Assembly (NCBI GenBank): GCA_002841695.1
Contig: PHAN01000010.1
Span: 1 to 50,011 of the forward strand
Source: Elusimicrobia bacterium HGW-Elusimicrobia-1
GTDB taxonomy: Bacteria; Elusimicrobiota; Endomicrobiia; PHAN01
DNA: 50,011 nt
Direction: 5' to 3'
Shown: one piece after another, positions 32,619-41,175 of the stretch
Numbering within the stretch: position 1 is the stretch's first letter
Layout: every line of letters begins with the position of its first letter
Position numbers and translations under genes: made by a program
Notes under the pieces: generated by a model
Told to the model about the DNA's origin: nothing
What the model saw: the letters and a program-made list of their open reading frames with translations, nothing else
The model's database searches: none

Positions 32619-33102
32619 GTGACGGATTATATTCGGATGATTTGATATTTTTCATTTGCCCGCTCGTTAGAATTTTATAGAATTACAACTCACCTCTATA
32701 AAAGCAGACATGCCCCCAATGCTCGTTGCCTAAACGTGTACGACGAGGCTTTTAGTGATCCGGTATTTTTCATTAGTTTACTTTGGGCAAGCACTATTCG
32801 AAAAACGGTGAAAAATATCTTTTCAATAACGCGCCACAATTAGCGTTATACTATCACAAAAAGCGTAGTATAACTATAATAAACCGATTAGTAAGACGGA
32901 AGAAGTGCGGCCAGCAATTGATGATTTGTTGCTAAACTTCAGTGAACGGCGGGCACCCAATGAAGCACGCCCTCATACCGTCTTGATTTGAACTCATCTC
33001 CAACCGAGTTGTATACGTAACATATAAGTTACATACCGAAAGATGGTATCCCATTGTGCACTTCTCCTTTTCGAAAAAAACGCTTAAAATACAAAAGCGC
33101 TT
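32619..33102. other. A+T-rich non-coding stretch of the island
   Basis: No convincing gene. It contains an inverted repeat gttatact / agtataac (32845-32852 and 32867-32874, 14-base loop) and a weaker one (gtaac/gttac) near 33.02 kb. A short open segment without a start (around 32.88-32.99 kb, reading EVRPAIDDLLLNFSERRAP) may be the remnant of a gene. The division between this stretch and the G+C-rich RNA candidate is sharp. Confidence 0.5.
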
Positions 33103-33273
33103 ATGGCAATTGCCATGAAAAAGAACCTGACGATAAAACCGGGCAAGGTGAAATTCCGCAAAAAATGGAAGCGCATCCCCGTCGAAAAAGTCATCAGGCC
33201 TAAAAAAGAAAAACTCTCCTTGCGCAACAGACGGGATACGAAAATAAAACTCCGCAAAGGGGTTTATGAATAG
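33103..33273 (+). CDS. Small very basic protein (56 aa), possible gene
   Basis: Open frame of 56 codons (or 52 from ATG 33115). It is dominated by Lys and Arg, for example KPGKVKFRKKWKRIPVEKVI and LSLRNRRDTKIKLRKG. The composition resembles small nucleic-acid-binding or ribosome-associated proteins. No clear ribosome-binding site is visible, and the stop lies about 20 bases before the decayed cutA fragment. It may be real or fortuitous. Confidence 0.4.
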   Translation: MAIAMKKNLTIKPGKVKFRKKWKRIPVEKVIRPKKEKLSLRNRRDTKIKLRKGVYE

Positions 33274-33293
33274 TCCGGAAATGGCCGGTTCGA

Positions 33294-33376
33294 GCGTCGA
33301 AAAACTCCATTTCTACGAAAAAAATCCCCGTCCGCGCGAACGCCGCCTTCGAGGCGCGGATAAAATCCGAGACAAG
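33294..33376 (+). pseudogene. Decayed 3' fragment of a second cutA
   Basis: Translated in two frames this short stretch gives SVEKLHFYE and then KIPVRANAAFEARIKSET. These match the intact cutA product at 35.2-35.5 kb (AVEKLHPYE ... KIPVRANAAFEGWIESET). About 13 bases, corresponding to the segment between the two blocks, are missing and cause a frameshift. Only the last third of the gene is left. Confidence 0.85.
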
Positions 33377-33427
33377 ACATTTTGCCGCCCGCACTCCGGC
33401 GGGAAATAATACAGGAGAATATCCACA

Positions 33428-33814
33428 ATGAAAGTTTTCTTGAAAAAATATTTGCTTTATCTCGTGCGCTGGCAACTCTCGACGCCGATTCTGGCATTTT
33501 GCATTGTATGGTTTGCCGCCTTTGGAACGACCCTCGCTTCGGTAATCGCCAATATTATAGGCGGGCTGATATTCTTCTGGGTTGACAGATGGATATTCAG
33601 GAAGACGAATATCCTCAAAGGAGAGGTTTGGGAAGTTCAACAGGACATTGTCTGTGTGGATTGCGGAAAACCCGCCGATAGGGGCTATCGACTTGTAAAG
33701 GCGTACAACTACGACAGGACGAATGATAAGAGGCCGGAGTTCAGATGTCATGAGTGTTCCCGGCGACAATACGACGAGCAATTTGGAAAGAGAGCCGGAA
33801 TCGCTGAAAGATAA
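33428..33814 (+). CDS. Small membrane protein with zinc-ribbon tail
   Basis: 128 aa. Two hydrophobic helices (about 16-34 and 36-52) span the N-terminal half. The C-terminal half has CVDCG (77-81) and CHEC (106-109), together a likely zinc ribbon facing the cytosol. A caggaga ribosome-binding site supports ATG 33428. A long open frame on the opposite strand is its shadow. I do not recognise the family. It sits between two cutA copies, in front of a DUF1016 nuclease gene. Confidence 0.7.
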   Translation: MKVFLKKYLLYLVRWQLSTPILAFCIVWFAAFGTTLASVIANIIGGLIFFWVDRWIFRKTNILKGEVWEVQQDIVCVDCGKPADRGYRLVKAYNYDRTNDKRPEFRCHECSRRQYDEQFGKRAGIAER

Positions 33815-33965
33815 TTTGAAAAAATAATTTTGCCACTCGTCGGAGTATTGTTTATAGTTAAAGAAAAGAGGGAATAATCCTTGCCGCGGCATATCTAATT
33901 TTATACAATTAAACGCCTGCGCCTCACTCGGGAAACGGGCTTTCGAACAGACCGGGGGACAACCA

Positions 33966-35120
33966 ATGGACAAGGAAATAATGAAAAACAATCCGGCCGC
34001 GGATTACGGCGCGGCTCTTAAGGATATCGCCGCGCTTATCGGCGAGGCCAGAAGGTTCGCCGCCAGGTCGGTCAACGCCGTTATGACCGCCACATACTGG
34101 GAGATAGGCAGAAGAATCGTCGAGTTGGAGCAGGGCGGAAAAGAGCGGGCTGGCTACGGCGAGGAGTTGCTGAGCAAACTTGCGGACGATTTGACCAAGC
34201 GGTTCGGCAGGGGCTTCGGCGCGGATAACCTTCAAAGGATGCGCGCTTTCTATCTATTCTACCCGTCAGATAAAATTTACGCGACACTGTCGCGTAAATC
34301 CGCCGAAGAGAAGTTTTTGCCGGAAAAATCCGCGACGCCGTCGCGTATATCTGATGGAACAAGAAAGTCGCTCTCACTTTCGCTGCATCAAATATCCCTG
34401 TGTTTTTCATTGCCATGGTCGGCATATGTCCGGCTCCTGGCGGTAAAAGAGGAACTCGCCCGCGACTTCTACGAAAAAGAGGCCCTGCGCGGCGGCTGGT
34501 CCGTCCGTCAACTGGACAGGCAGATAAACTCGATGTTTTACGAGCGCATGGCGCTCTCTAAGAAAAAAGCGGAGATGCTTAAAAAAGGCGCAACCGCAAA
34601 ATCCGAAGATACCGTAACTCCCGAAGAAGAAATAAAAGACCCCTGCGTGTTGGAGTTTCTGAATCTGAAAGACGAATATTCCGAGAGCGACCTTGAAGAG
34701 GCGCTAATCCGGCATCTCGAAAAGTTTCTGCTTGAACTCGGCGGGGACTTCGCTTTCGTCGGCAGGCAGAAGCGTCTTAGAATCGGCAACGAATGGTACA
34801 GGGTCGACCTGATTTTCTTTCATCGTAAACTGCGGTGTCTTGTGATAGTCGACTTGAAAATCGGCAAATTCACCCACGCCGATGCCGGTCAGATGCATAT
34901 GTATCTGAACTACGCCAGCGAGCACTGGGCTAACCCCGGCGAAAATCCTCCGGTGGGTCTCATACTCTGCGCCCAGAAAGACGAAGCGGTGGCAAAATAT
35001 TCTCTCAAGGACTTGCCCAACAAAGTCCTCGCTGCCGAATACAAAATGACACTGCCCGATGAAAAACTTCTCGCCGAAGAGATTGAAAAGACGAGGAAAA
35101 TGATGGAGGGGCGGGAATGA
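33966..35120 (+). CDS. DUF1016/YhcG family PD-(D/E)xK nuclease-like protein
   Basis: 384 aa. The N-terminal DUF1016 helical domain has NAVMTATYWEIGRRIVELEQ, GYGEELLSKLADDL and RGFGADNLQRMRAFYL. The C-terminal nuclease part has LVIVDLKIGKFTHADAGQM, the D-x-K strand of PD-(D/E)xK folds. Relatives occur widely in defence islands and next to restriction systems, and their exact role is unsettled. Between the domains (about residues 103-140) an extra segment is encoded by two palindromes that keep the frame. A tRNA-independent ribosome-binding site is weak (gggggacaacc). Confidence 0.88.
   Translation: MDKEIMKNNPAADYGAALKDIAALIGEARRFAARSVNAVMTATYWEIGRRIVELEQGGKERAGYGEELLSKLADDLTKRFGRGFGADNLQRMRAFYLFYPSDKIYATLSRKSAEEKFLPEKSATPSRISDGTRKSLSLSLHQISLCFSLPWSAYVRLLAVKEELARDFYEKEALRGGWSVRQLDRQINSMFYERMALSKKKAEMLKKGATAKSEDTVTPEEEIKDPCVLEFLNLKDEYSESDLEEALIRHLEKFLLELGGDFAFVGRQKRLRIGNEWYRVDLIFFHRKLRCLVIVDLKIGKFTHADAGQMHMYLNYASEHWANPGENPPVGLILCAQKDEAVAKYSLKDLPNKVLAAEYKMTLPDEKLLAEEIEKTRKMMEGRE
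34276..34345. repeat. Two palindromes inside the DUF1016 gene
   Basis: 34276-34298 has 11-base perfect arms (tttacgcgaca / tgtcgcgtaaa) around one base. 34331-34345 has cgcgac-gcc-gtcgcg. They share the core cgcgac and flank about 32 bases, translating as a low-complexity linker in the protein. Confidence 0.75.
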
Positions 35121-35166
35121 GGCAGGGAGAACAGAAGTTGGTTAAAATAGCCCGGTAGAATATCTT

Positions 35167-35475
35167 ATGGGCTTCATAATAATTTATATCACCAACCCCG
35201 ACGTGAAAACCTCCAAGAAAATCGCCTCACACCTCCTCAAGAAACGACTCATCGCCTGCGCCAACTTCTTTCCGATAGAAAGTTCCTATTGGTGGAAAGG
35301 AAAAATCGAAACCGCCCGCGAAGTCGTCGCCATCGTCAAGACGAAAACCTCCAACTGGCCGAAAGTAAAATCCGCCGTCGAGAAACTCCATCCCTACGAG
35401 ACGCCATGCATAATGAAAATCCCGGTCCGGGCGAACGCCGCTTTTGAGGGGTGGATTGAGTCGGAGACGAGATAG
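35167..35475 (+). CDS. cutA: Divalent-cation tolerance protein CutA
   Basis: 102 aa, the usual CutA length. It shows IIYITNPDVKTSKKIASHLL, RLIACANFFPIESSYWWKGKI and EVVAIVKT, and ends with VEKLHPYETPCI plus PVRANAAFEGWI. The trimeric ferredoxin-like fold is well known; copper tolerance was the first phenotype, though its real role is debated. It is an ordinary chromosomal gene embedded in an island, and a decayed copy lies 1.8 kb upstream on the same strand. Confidence 0.95.
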   Translation: MGFIIIYITNPDVKTSKKIASHLLKKRLIACANFFPIESSYWWKGKIETAREVVAIVKTKTSNWPKVKSAVEKLHPYETPCIMKIPVRANAAFEGWIESETR

Positions 35476-35630
35476 GTTAAATATGGGGAAGTGTCACATA
35501 TTTAACCGCCCGAAACACGGCGGCACACCTCTGATTTTCCGTCTTTGTGTTCCTTAGAAAAAAACCGGTATTTTTTTGTATACTACCCTTGACCCATCCA
35601 CTCACCACAAAAACCAAAAGGCGGGACCTT

Positions 35631-37562
35631 ATGAGCGACAAAAAAAGCACCAAGAAAAACCGTTCCGCGATGAACGGCCTCTCTCCCGACATTAAAACCG
35701 AAAAAATCTCTCAATTAAAACAAATCCTCCCCGAAATATTCTCCGAAGACAAAGTAGACCCAGACAAACTCAAACTTGCACTCGGCGACTCGCTCGACAC
35801 CGACGATGAGCGCTACCACCTCGACTGGGCGGGCAAGTCCGAGGCATTCAGAGCCATACAGACGCCCACATCCGCCACCCTCGCGCCCGCCCCCGAAGAG
35901 TCCGTCAACTTCGACGCCACTCAAAATGTTTTTATCGAGGGAGAAAACCTCGAAGTCCTCAAAACCCTCCAGAAATCCTACCACGGCAAAATCAAGATGA
36001 TTTACATAGACCCGCCCTACAACACAGGCAACGACAGTTTCATTTATCCCGACAAATTTTCCGAGTCAAAAGACGAATATCTCAAACGGATAGAAGACAA
36101 AGACGAGTCCGGCTATCTCTTAAAAGAAGGGTTCTTCCGCAAGAACTCCAAAGAAAACGGTCATTATCACTCGAACTGGCTCTCGATGCTCTACCCGCGG
36201 CTTTTCCTCGCCCGCAATCTCCTGCGCGACGACGGCGTAATATTCGTCTCCATAGACGACAACGAAGTCCACAACCTCCGCCTAATGATGAACGAGATTT
36301 TCGGCGAGGAGAATTTTATATCTCAGTTTATATGGAATTCATCAACCGGTGGTGGAATAAGAAGTAAGTATGTTAATCAGAGTCACGAATACTCCGTTTG
36401 TTATGCAAAGAATATAGATAATTTGCCGATGTTTTATGCTGAATTATCGTTAGAAGCCGTCAAACAGTACAACAAAAAGGATAAAAAAGGCATTTACCGA
36501 GAAAAAGATTTCGCGTGGAGAAATGAAGGGAATAACCCCAATCAAAAATATTTCATTACTTGTCCGGATGGAAGTATGGCAAAACCTAAGGAAGGTTATT
36601 TATTTAGATTTATAAAAGAAACATTTGAAGCAGCGTTGAAAAAAGACATGGTTGTTTTTAAAGAAACTAACACAAGCCCTCTAATAGATAAAAATGACAA
36701 TAAAGCAAGGTATAACATTTACATTAAAAAATATTTGGGCGATGGCACTGGGGCGCCTACATCTTTAGTCCCCAAAGATATTGTGGGTATATCCAATATC
36801 GGAACAGAAGAGATAAAAGATTTATTTGATAAAGATGTTTTTAATAACCCCAAATCTACGAGATATCTTAAATATTTAATAAAAGTGGGATCAAAAAATG
36901 AAGAACTTATCCTCGACTTCTTTGCAGGCTCTGGCACCACCGCCCACGCAGTTCTCGACCTGAACAAAGAAGACGGAGGAAACAGAAAGTTCATCTGCGT
37001 TCAACTCCCCGAAAAAACCGACGAGGACTCGGAAGCATACAAAGCCGGCTACAAAACTATCGCCGACATATCCAAAGAGCGCATCCGCCGAGTCATCAAA
37101 AAAATAAAAGAAGAAGAAAAGCAATTGAAACTCGACAAGAAAGAACTGGATTTGGGCTTCAAAGTATTCAAACTCCAGCCCTCAAACTTTAAACTCTGGC
37201 GCGGCGACACAATCGAAAACGGCGCCGATCTCGAAAAGCAATTAGACAACTTCAAATATCCCGTCAAGCCCGCAGCCGTCCAAACGAACATCCTCTGGGA
37301 ACTCATAATCAAATCCGGCTACGACCTCACAACCAGAATCGAAAAAAAGAAAACCGCCGACGGCAAACCCTACTACTCCATAGCCGACGGAGAAACCATA
37401 ATCGCCCTCGACAAACTCGACGCCAAAACCGTAAAAGAAATCATAAAACAAACCCCGAAAAAACTCATCACCCTCGACACATCCTTCGACGACAATGACC
37501 AACTCAAGACCAACACGGCTCTGCAACTAAAGGATGCGGAGATTGAGTTTAGGGTGGTGTGA
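35631..37562 (+). CDS. mod: Type III restriction-modification methyltransferase (Mod)
   Basis: 643 aa from ATG 35631 (a longer in-frame start at 35547 is less likely). N6-adenine methyltransferase with the beta-class order: YIDPPYNTGND (motif IV, DPPY at 127-130) before LDFFAGSGTTAHAV (motif I, about 430). Between them lies the target-recognition region (about 235-420). It is encoded by visibly A+T-rich DNA, while both flanks are G+C-balanced, so this part was probably exchanged. Mod recognises a short asymmetric site, protects it by methylation and guides the Res subunit encoded at 41.2 kb. The C-terminus LKDAEIEFRVV is duplicated downstream. Confidence 0.96.
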   Translation: MSDKKSTKKNRSAMNGLSPDIKTEKISQLKQILPEIFSEDKVDPDKLKLALGDSLDTDDERYHLDWAGKSEAFRAIQTPTSATLAPAPEESVNFDATQNVFIEGENLEVLKTLQKSYHGKIKMIYIDPPYNTGNDSFIYPDKFSESKDEYLKRIEDKDESGYLLKEGFFRKNSKENGHYHSNWLSMLYPRLFLARNLLRDDGVIFVSIDDNEVHNLRLMMNEIFGEENFISQFIWNSSTGGGIRSKYVNQSHEYSVCYAKNIDNLPMFYAELSLEAVKQYNKKDKKGIYREKDFAWRNEGNNPNQKYFITCPDGSMAKPKEGYLFRFIKETFEAALKKDMVVFKETNTSPLIDKNDNKARYNIYIKKYLGDGTGAPTSLVPKDIVGISNIGTEEIKDLFDKDVFNNPKSTRYLKYLIKVGSKNEELILDFFAGSGTTAHAVLDLNKEDGGNRKFICVQLPEKTDEDSEAYKAGYKTIADISKERIRRVIKKIKEEEKQLKLDKKELDLGFKVFKLQPSNFKLWRGDTIENGADLEKQLDNFKYPVKPAAVQTNILWELIIKSGYDLTTRIEKKKTADGKPYYSIADGETIIALDKLDAKTVKEIIKQTPKKLITLDTSFDDNDQLKTNTALQLKDAEIEFRVV

Positions 37563-37599
37563 AACAAATCCTTACAAATAGCAATATTGAGTGGCAAAA

Positions 37600-38640
37600 A
37601 TGAAAGTGAAAGACATTAAAAAAATTTTAAGTCGTCTTTTAACAGATGAATTAAGATACAGAAGTTTTGATTATGGTACTTTTGATGAGTATTCTAAAAA
37701 ATATAAGCCCCTGTACGAGTTTACCATCAGTTTTCACGGAACGCCTAAAATACAAGAAAATCCTCAGCAATATAATCCCATAGGTTGTAATTATGAGGGA
37801 TTGAATAAATTATATTCGCAAGTTAATGAAAGACAAAAAAACGTTATTATTAAATATTTAGAGGCCAGTTTAAATTTTGATGTGGCAACTGGTTATCATA
37901 AGTTGCTCTTGGCATTTTTAATTCGAAACCATTTTTGCGATTTGGTTTTAAGCAAAATACTCAATAAAAAACATAATAATTTAGATGTTCAAGCTATCAA
38001 CGATTTGGTGTTCATTGTAAGGTTTGAGCACAATAAGTTACCAGATAAATTTCTGAAGATATTGGCTAAATATATAAACAAAAGAAACAATATAGCAGAC
38101 GTAAAATTGAAGGAATCGCTACGGATTTTGGGGCTTGTCATAGATCAGATAGAACATTTTAGAATTATTCATTTCTTGGTAGAAGATGAAAACTATGAAA
38201 TAGTCAAAGATGCAGAAAAAGTGTTGTCTTATTTTGAAAAGTACAAATTTAAAAAAGATTTTACTGAGGCATTAAAGGAAATTGAAAAACGAATAAATAG
38301 CCTTGGCACTAAATTCGATTTCAAGCATTCGTGCGATTTAATTAGAAGCTTGTTGGAGAATTTTAATGTGGAGTTGGCTGAGAAGATATCCATAAAAACT
38401 AAAGTTCCACCTTCTATAGGAACCAAAAATAGAAATCAAGAAGCATTAAACTATTTGGTTAAAAATGGAGTCAATTTCCTCGCACAAAAAGAAATTGATT
38501 TATGTAGTAAACTTTATGGGTTGCTTTCAGATAAATCCGGACACAGGCTTTTTTCAGACAAAGAGTATGCGCGGGTAGCTAAAAACTATACGCTTGAATG
38601 GTGCTATATGTGTCTGACAATTTTGGATAAGTATTTATAA
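37600..38640 (+). CDS. A+T-rich cargo gene with abortive-infection-like C-terminus
   Basis: About 346 aa (ATG 37600; GTG 37591 possible). The first 250 residues are helical and unrecognised. The last 60 (LLSDKSGHRLFSDKEYARVA, then a helix ending in TILDKYL) resemble the C-terminal domain of abortive-infection-type proteins, where a short segment before a closing helix carries Ser/His and E-Y-A-R. The DNA is much richer in A+T than mod and res. It lies between mod and a second, decayed mod 3' end, which shows that it was inserted. A defence role is plausible but unproven. Confidence 0.6.
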   Translation: MKVKDIKKILSRLLTDELRYRSFDYGTFDEYSKKYKPLYEFTISFHGTPKIQENPQQYNPIGCNYEGLNKLYSQVNERQKNVIIKYLEASLNFDVATGYHKLLLAFLIRNHFCDLVLSKILNKKHNNLDVQAINDLVFIVRFEHNKLPDKFLKILAKYINKRNNIADVKLKESLRILGLVIDQIEHFRIIHFLVEDENYEIVKDAEKVLSYFEKYKFKKDFTEALKEIEKRINSLGTKFDFKHSCDLIRSLLENFNVELAEKISIKTKVPPSIGTKNRNQEALNYLVKNGVNFLAQKEIDLCSKLYGLLSDKSGHRLFSDKEYARVAKNYTLEWCYMCLTILDKYL

Positions 38641-38705
38641 CAATTCGATAGAATATTCGAGAGCGGTTTTGATGCTTCCATAGAGCGGTTCCTATTTTCT
38701 GCATA

Positions 38706-38741
38706 CTTAAAGACGTGAGTGTGGAGTTTCGGGTGGTGTGA
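38706..38741 (+). pseudogene. Remnant of a second mod 3' end
   Basis: The 36 bases read LKDVSVEFRVV and stop; the functional mod gene ends in LKDAEIEFRVV at 37527-37562. Eight of eleven residues and both stop contexts (gggtggtgtga) agree. It is the trace of an earlier or displaced mod terminus and brackets the A+T-rich gene. Confidence 0.8.
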
Positions 38742-38766
38742 ATAACATAGAAACAAGTGAGGAGAA

Positions 38767-39600
38767 ATGGTCCGCCGCTATTACAGCTTAAGAACCAAAC
38801 CCGGGAGCATCACCCTTGAGGAACTCTACCGCAAGATTCAGAATCTGTATCTCATGTTTCGCAATAAGGATTATTTCAAAAAGAAAGCCGGTATCACAGA
38901 GTTTCATTTTCCCGATACAATTCAACACGAAGCGGCGGTCGCCCTTACTTTTCAACCATTCCCTATTGCAAAGTGGTCATCGGATGACATCACAGAAGAC
39001 CATATTTTTGACACCCTTGAATTCCTCTATGACTATGCTTCCAAACCAGGGGAATTGACTGATATGACGACGGACACAGGATATAACTACCGCGATTACG
39101 GTGATTATGATGACGAAGCAGGGCAAAAAGAATTCAGGGATAAGGTCAATGCGTTTCTCGCCGACTACAAGACCGGATTTGAGTTGACCAAAGACGGCAT
39201 TGTTTTGGCGTTGGGAACAGGCGGACTTCAACATATATTGGATGCAGAAATCATTCCTTACGATGAGATAAATGTTGATAGCAAGGTTCGAAATGCAATT
39301 TCAAAATGGCGGAACCGCCATTTGTCCCTGTCAGAAAAAAAGAACGCCATACAAGAACTTGCCGATGTGTTTGAGTGGCTCAAAGATACCCAAAATCTCG
39401 GCAGTGTATTGAAGATAAAGGATGAATCGATGATATTTAACATTGCAAACAATTTTGGTATTCGCCACCACAATTCGCTACAAAAAACAAACTATGACCA
39501 TACGATTTGGTACTCATGGATATTCCATTTCTATTTAGCGACTTACCACGCCACTATTCGACTATTGCTCAAGAAAGAAAAGTCTAAATTAAAAGTATAA
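38767..39600 (+). CDS. HEPN-like protein embedded in the type III R-M locus
   Basis: 277 aa, cytosolic. The N-terminal part contains SITLEELYRKIQNLYLMF and an acidic Asp-Tyr-rich loop. The C-terminal half is helical and carries NNFGIRHHNSLQKTNYDH, followed by an aromatic helix with an LATYHA segment. The R-H-H-N plus downstream His resembles HEPN ribonuclease signatures, though the fold assignment is tentative. The start has gaggag very close by. It is placed between mod and res without a frame overlap, so it is probably co-expressed with them. Confidence 0.6.
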   Translation: MVRRYYSLRTKPGSITLEELYRKIQNLYLMFRNKDYFKKKAGITEFHFPDTIQHEAAVALTFQPFPIAKWSSDDITEDHIFDTLEFLYDYASKPGELTDMTTDTGYNYRDYGDYDDEAGQKEFRDKVNAFLADYKTGFELTKDGIVLALGTGGLQHILDAEIIPYDEINVDSKVRNAISKWRNRHLSLSEKKNAIQELADVFEWLKDTQNLGSVLKIKDESMIFNIANNFGIRHHNSLQKTNYDHTIWYSWIFHFYLATYHATIRLLLKKEKSKLKV

Positions 39601-39649
39601 TTTATGAAACTCCATTCCGACCTAAACAGTAAAATAATAAAAACATAGA

Positions 39650-41134
39650 ATGGCCAAACACCACATCTTCATCAGTGGCTCACAGAAGGAACTCGGCGCG
39701 GAGCGGCGGGCGGTGAAGGATTCCATCCTCGGCGATGTTCTTCTTTCCGAATATTTCGACGTCTTCCTGTTCGAAGACGCTCCGGCGAAGGGCCGCCCGG
39801 ACGAGACGGCATATCTCGACGAAGTCCGCAAGAGCGATATTTATATCGGCATTCTCGGCGACAGATACGGCGCCGCCGGCAAGAATAAAATCTCTCCGAC
39901 GGAAACGGAGTTTCACGCGGCAAAAGCCGGCGACAAAGACATACTCATTTATATCAAAGGCGCGGGCGCCAAGGACAAGAACCGCGAATTGGGCGTACAG
40001 AAACTTATCAAAGAAATCAAGAATCCCGCGGCGGGATATTGTTATCGCCGGTTTGATTCCGTCGAAGAACTGACAGGGCTTGTTTACGAAAGTTTGATTA
40101 ACTTCTTAAAGGAAAAAGGCGACATTGGCCGCGCCGAGTTCGACCGCCGCATCTGTGACGGCGCCGGATTTGCCGATATAGACGATGAAAAAGTCAAATG
40201 GTTTTTGAATGTCGCCCGCCGGATGAGGAATTTCCCGCTGGGGTTGAACTCCACTACGCAGGAAGTTTTCACTCATCTGAAACTTTTCAAGGACGGCAAA
40301 CTCACCAACGCCGCGGTTTTGCTGTTCGGCAAAGAGCCGAGGAAGTTTTTCGATCAGGCCAACGTCAAATGTATTCAGTTGCCGAGCACCGAGGTCGAAA
40401 AACCTTTCGTGTCATATCAGATTTACGACGGGAATCTTTTTGAGCAGGTGGACAAAGCCGTCGGCTTCGTGCTGGACATTCTCAAGTTCCCCGTGATTCA
40501 GCAGGAGCACACTACGGCGGTCGCCCGTCCCCGCGAAATACCGGTTTTTGCGATCCGCGAGGCGATAGTCAACGCCGTCGCCCACCGCGACTATAACGCC
40601 AAATCGTCGGTTCAGGTTATGGTCTTTCTCGACCGTGTGGAAATCTGGAATTCCGGCTCATTGCCCATTCACCTTAAAATAGACGACCTCAAAAAACCGC
40701 ACGGCTCTCACCCGTCAAACCCGCTATTCGCTTCGGCGATGTATCTTGCCGACTACATTCAGCAGGCGGGCTCCGGGACTTTGGAGATGCTCAAGCAATG
40801 CAAAGAGCACGGCCTTCCCGAGCCGCAGTTCGTGTCGGTGCGGAATCTTGAGTTTAAAACCATTTTGGCAAGGGATTTATTCACGGAAGACGCTTTGTCG
40901 CGGATGGGTTTGAACGAGCGGCAGTTGAAAGCGGTCAAGTATGTCAAGCAAAATGGGCGCATCACGAATACCGAGTATCAACGAGTTTTGACGGTCAGTA
41001 AACGACAGGCGACAAATGACCTTAATGAACTTGAGAAAAAAGAAATACTAAGTCGTTTCGGTAAAACCGGCAGAGGGACATTTTACACCCTAAGGGGCAC
41101 TAAAGGGGCAAAAGGGGCACCAAAGGGGCATTAA
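39650..41134 (+). CDS. DUF4062 - HATPase - winged-helix protein
   Basis: 494 aa in three parts. Residues 1-90 form a DUF4062 domain (HHIFISGSQKELGAERRAVK, SDIYIGILGDRYG). A central part (about 200-380) has the RecG-related HATPase_c_4 type ATP-binding fold with REAIVNAVAHRDY, VEIWNSGSLP and QQAGSGTLEML. A C-terminal winged helix (about 415-480) follows: TNTEYQRVLTVSKRQATNDL. The tail is encoded by a tandem repeat and reads KGAKGAPKGH. Such proteins occur in defence islands as putative regulators or sensors. It sits just before res. Confidence 0.85.
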   Translation: MAKHHIFISGSQKELGAERRAVKDSILGDVLLSEYFDVFLFEDAPAKGRPDETAYLDEVRKSDIYIGILGDRYGAAGKNKISPTETEFHAAKAGDKDILIYIKGAGAKDKNRELGVQKLIKEIKNPAAGYCYRRFDSVEELTGLVYESLINFLKEKGDIGRAEFDRRICDGAGFADIDDEKVKWFLNVARRMRNFPLGLNSTTQEVFTHLKLFKDGKLTNAAVLLFGKEPRKFFDQANVKCIQLPSTEVEKPFVSYQIYDGNLFEQVDKAVGFVLDILKFPVIQQEHTTAVARPREIPVFAIREAIVNAVAHRDYNAKSSVQVMVFLDRVEIWNSGSLPIHLKIDDLKKPHGSHPSNPLFASAMYLADYIQQAGSGTLEMLKQCKEHGLPEPQFVSVRNLEFKTILARDLFTEDALSRMGLNERQLKAVKYVKQNGRITNTEYQRVLTVSKRQATNDLNELEKKEILSRFGKTGRGTFYTLRGTKGAKGAPKGH

Positions 41135-41140
41135 AGGGGC
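41092..41140. repeat. Tandem aaaggggca repeat across a stop codon
   Basis: Five imperfect units of 10-11 bases (taaggggcac, taaaggggca, aaaggggcac, caaaggggca, ttaaaggggc) run through the last codons of the HATPase gene and over its TAA. Slippage here would change the C-terminal tail and move the stop. Confidence 0.8.
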
Positions 41141-41175
41141 AATTTTGCATTTCAATAAGTGAACCGCAACCAATC

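Noticed and set aside
33200-33991. Long open frame (263 codons) on the - strand
   Set aside because: It is antisense to the Zn-ribbon membrane gene and the cutA remnant, both supported by homology or ribosome-binding site, and its own product has no domain-like pattern.
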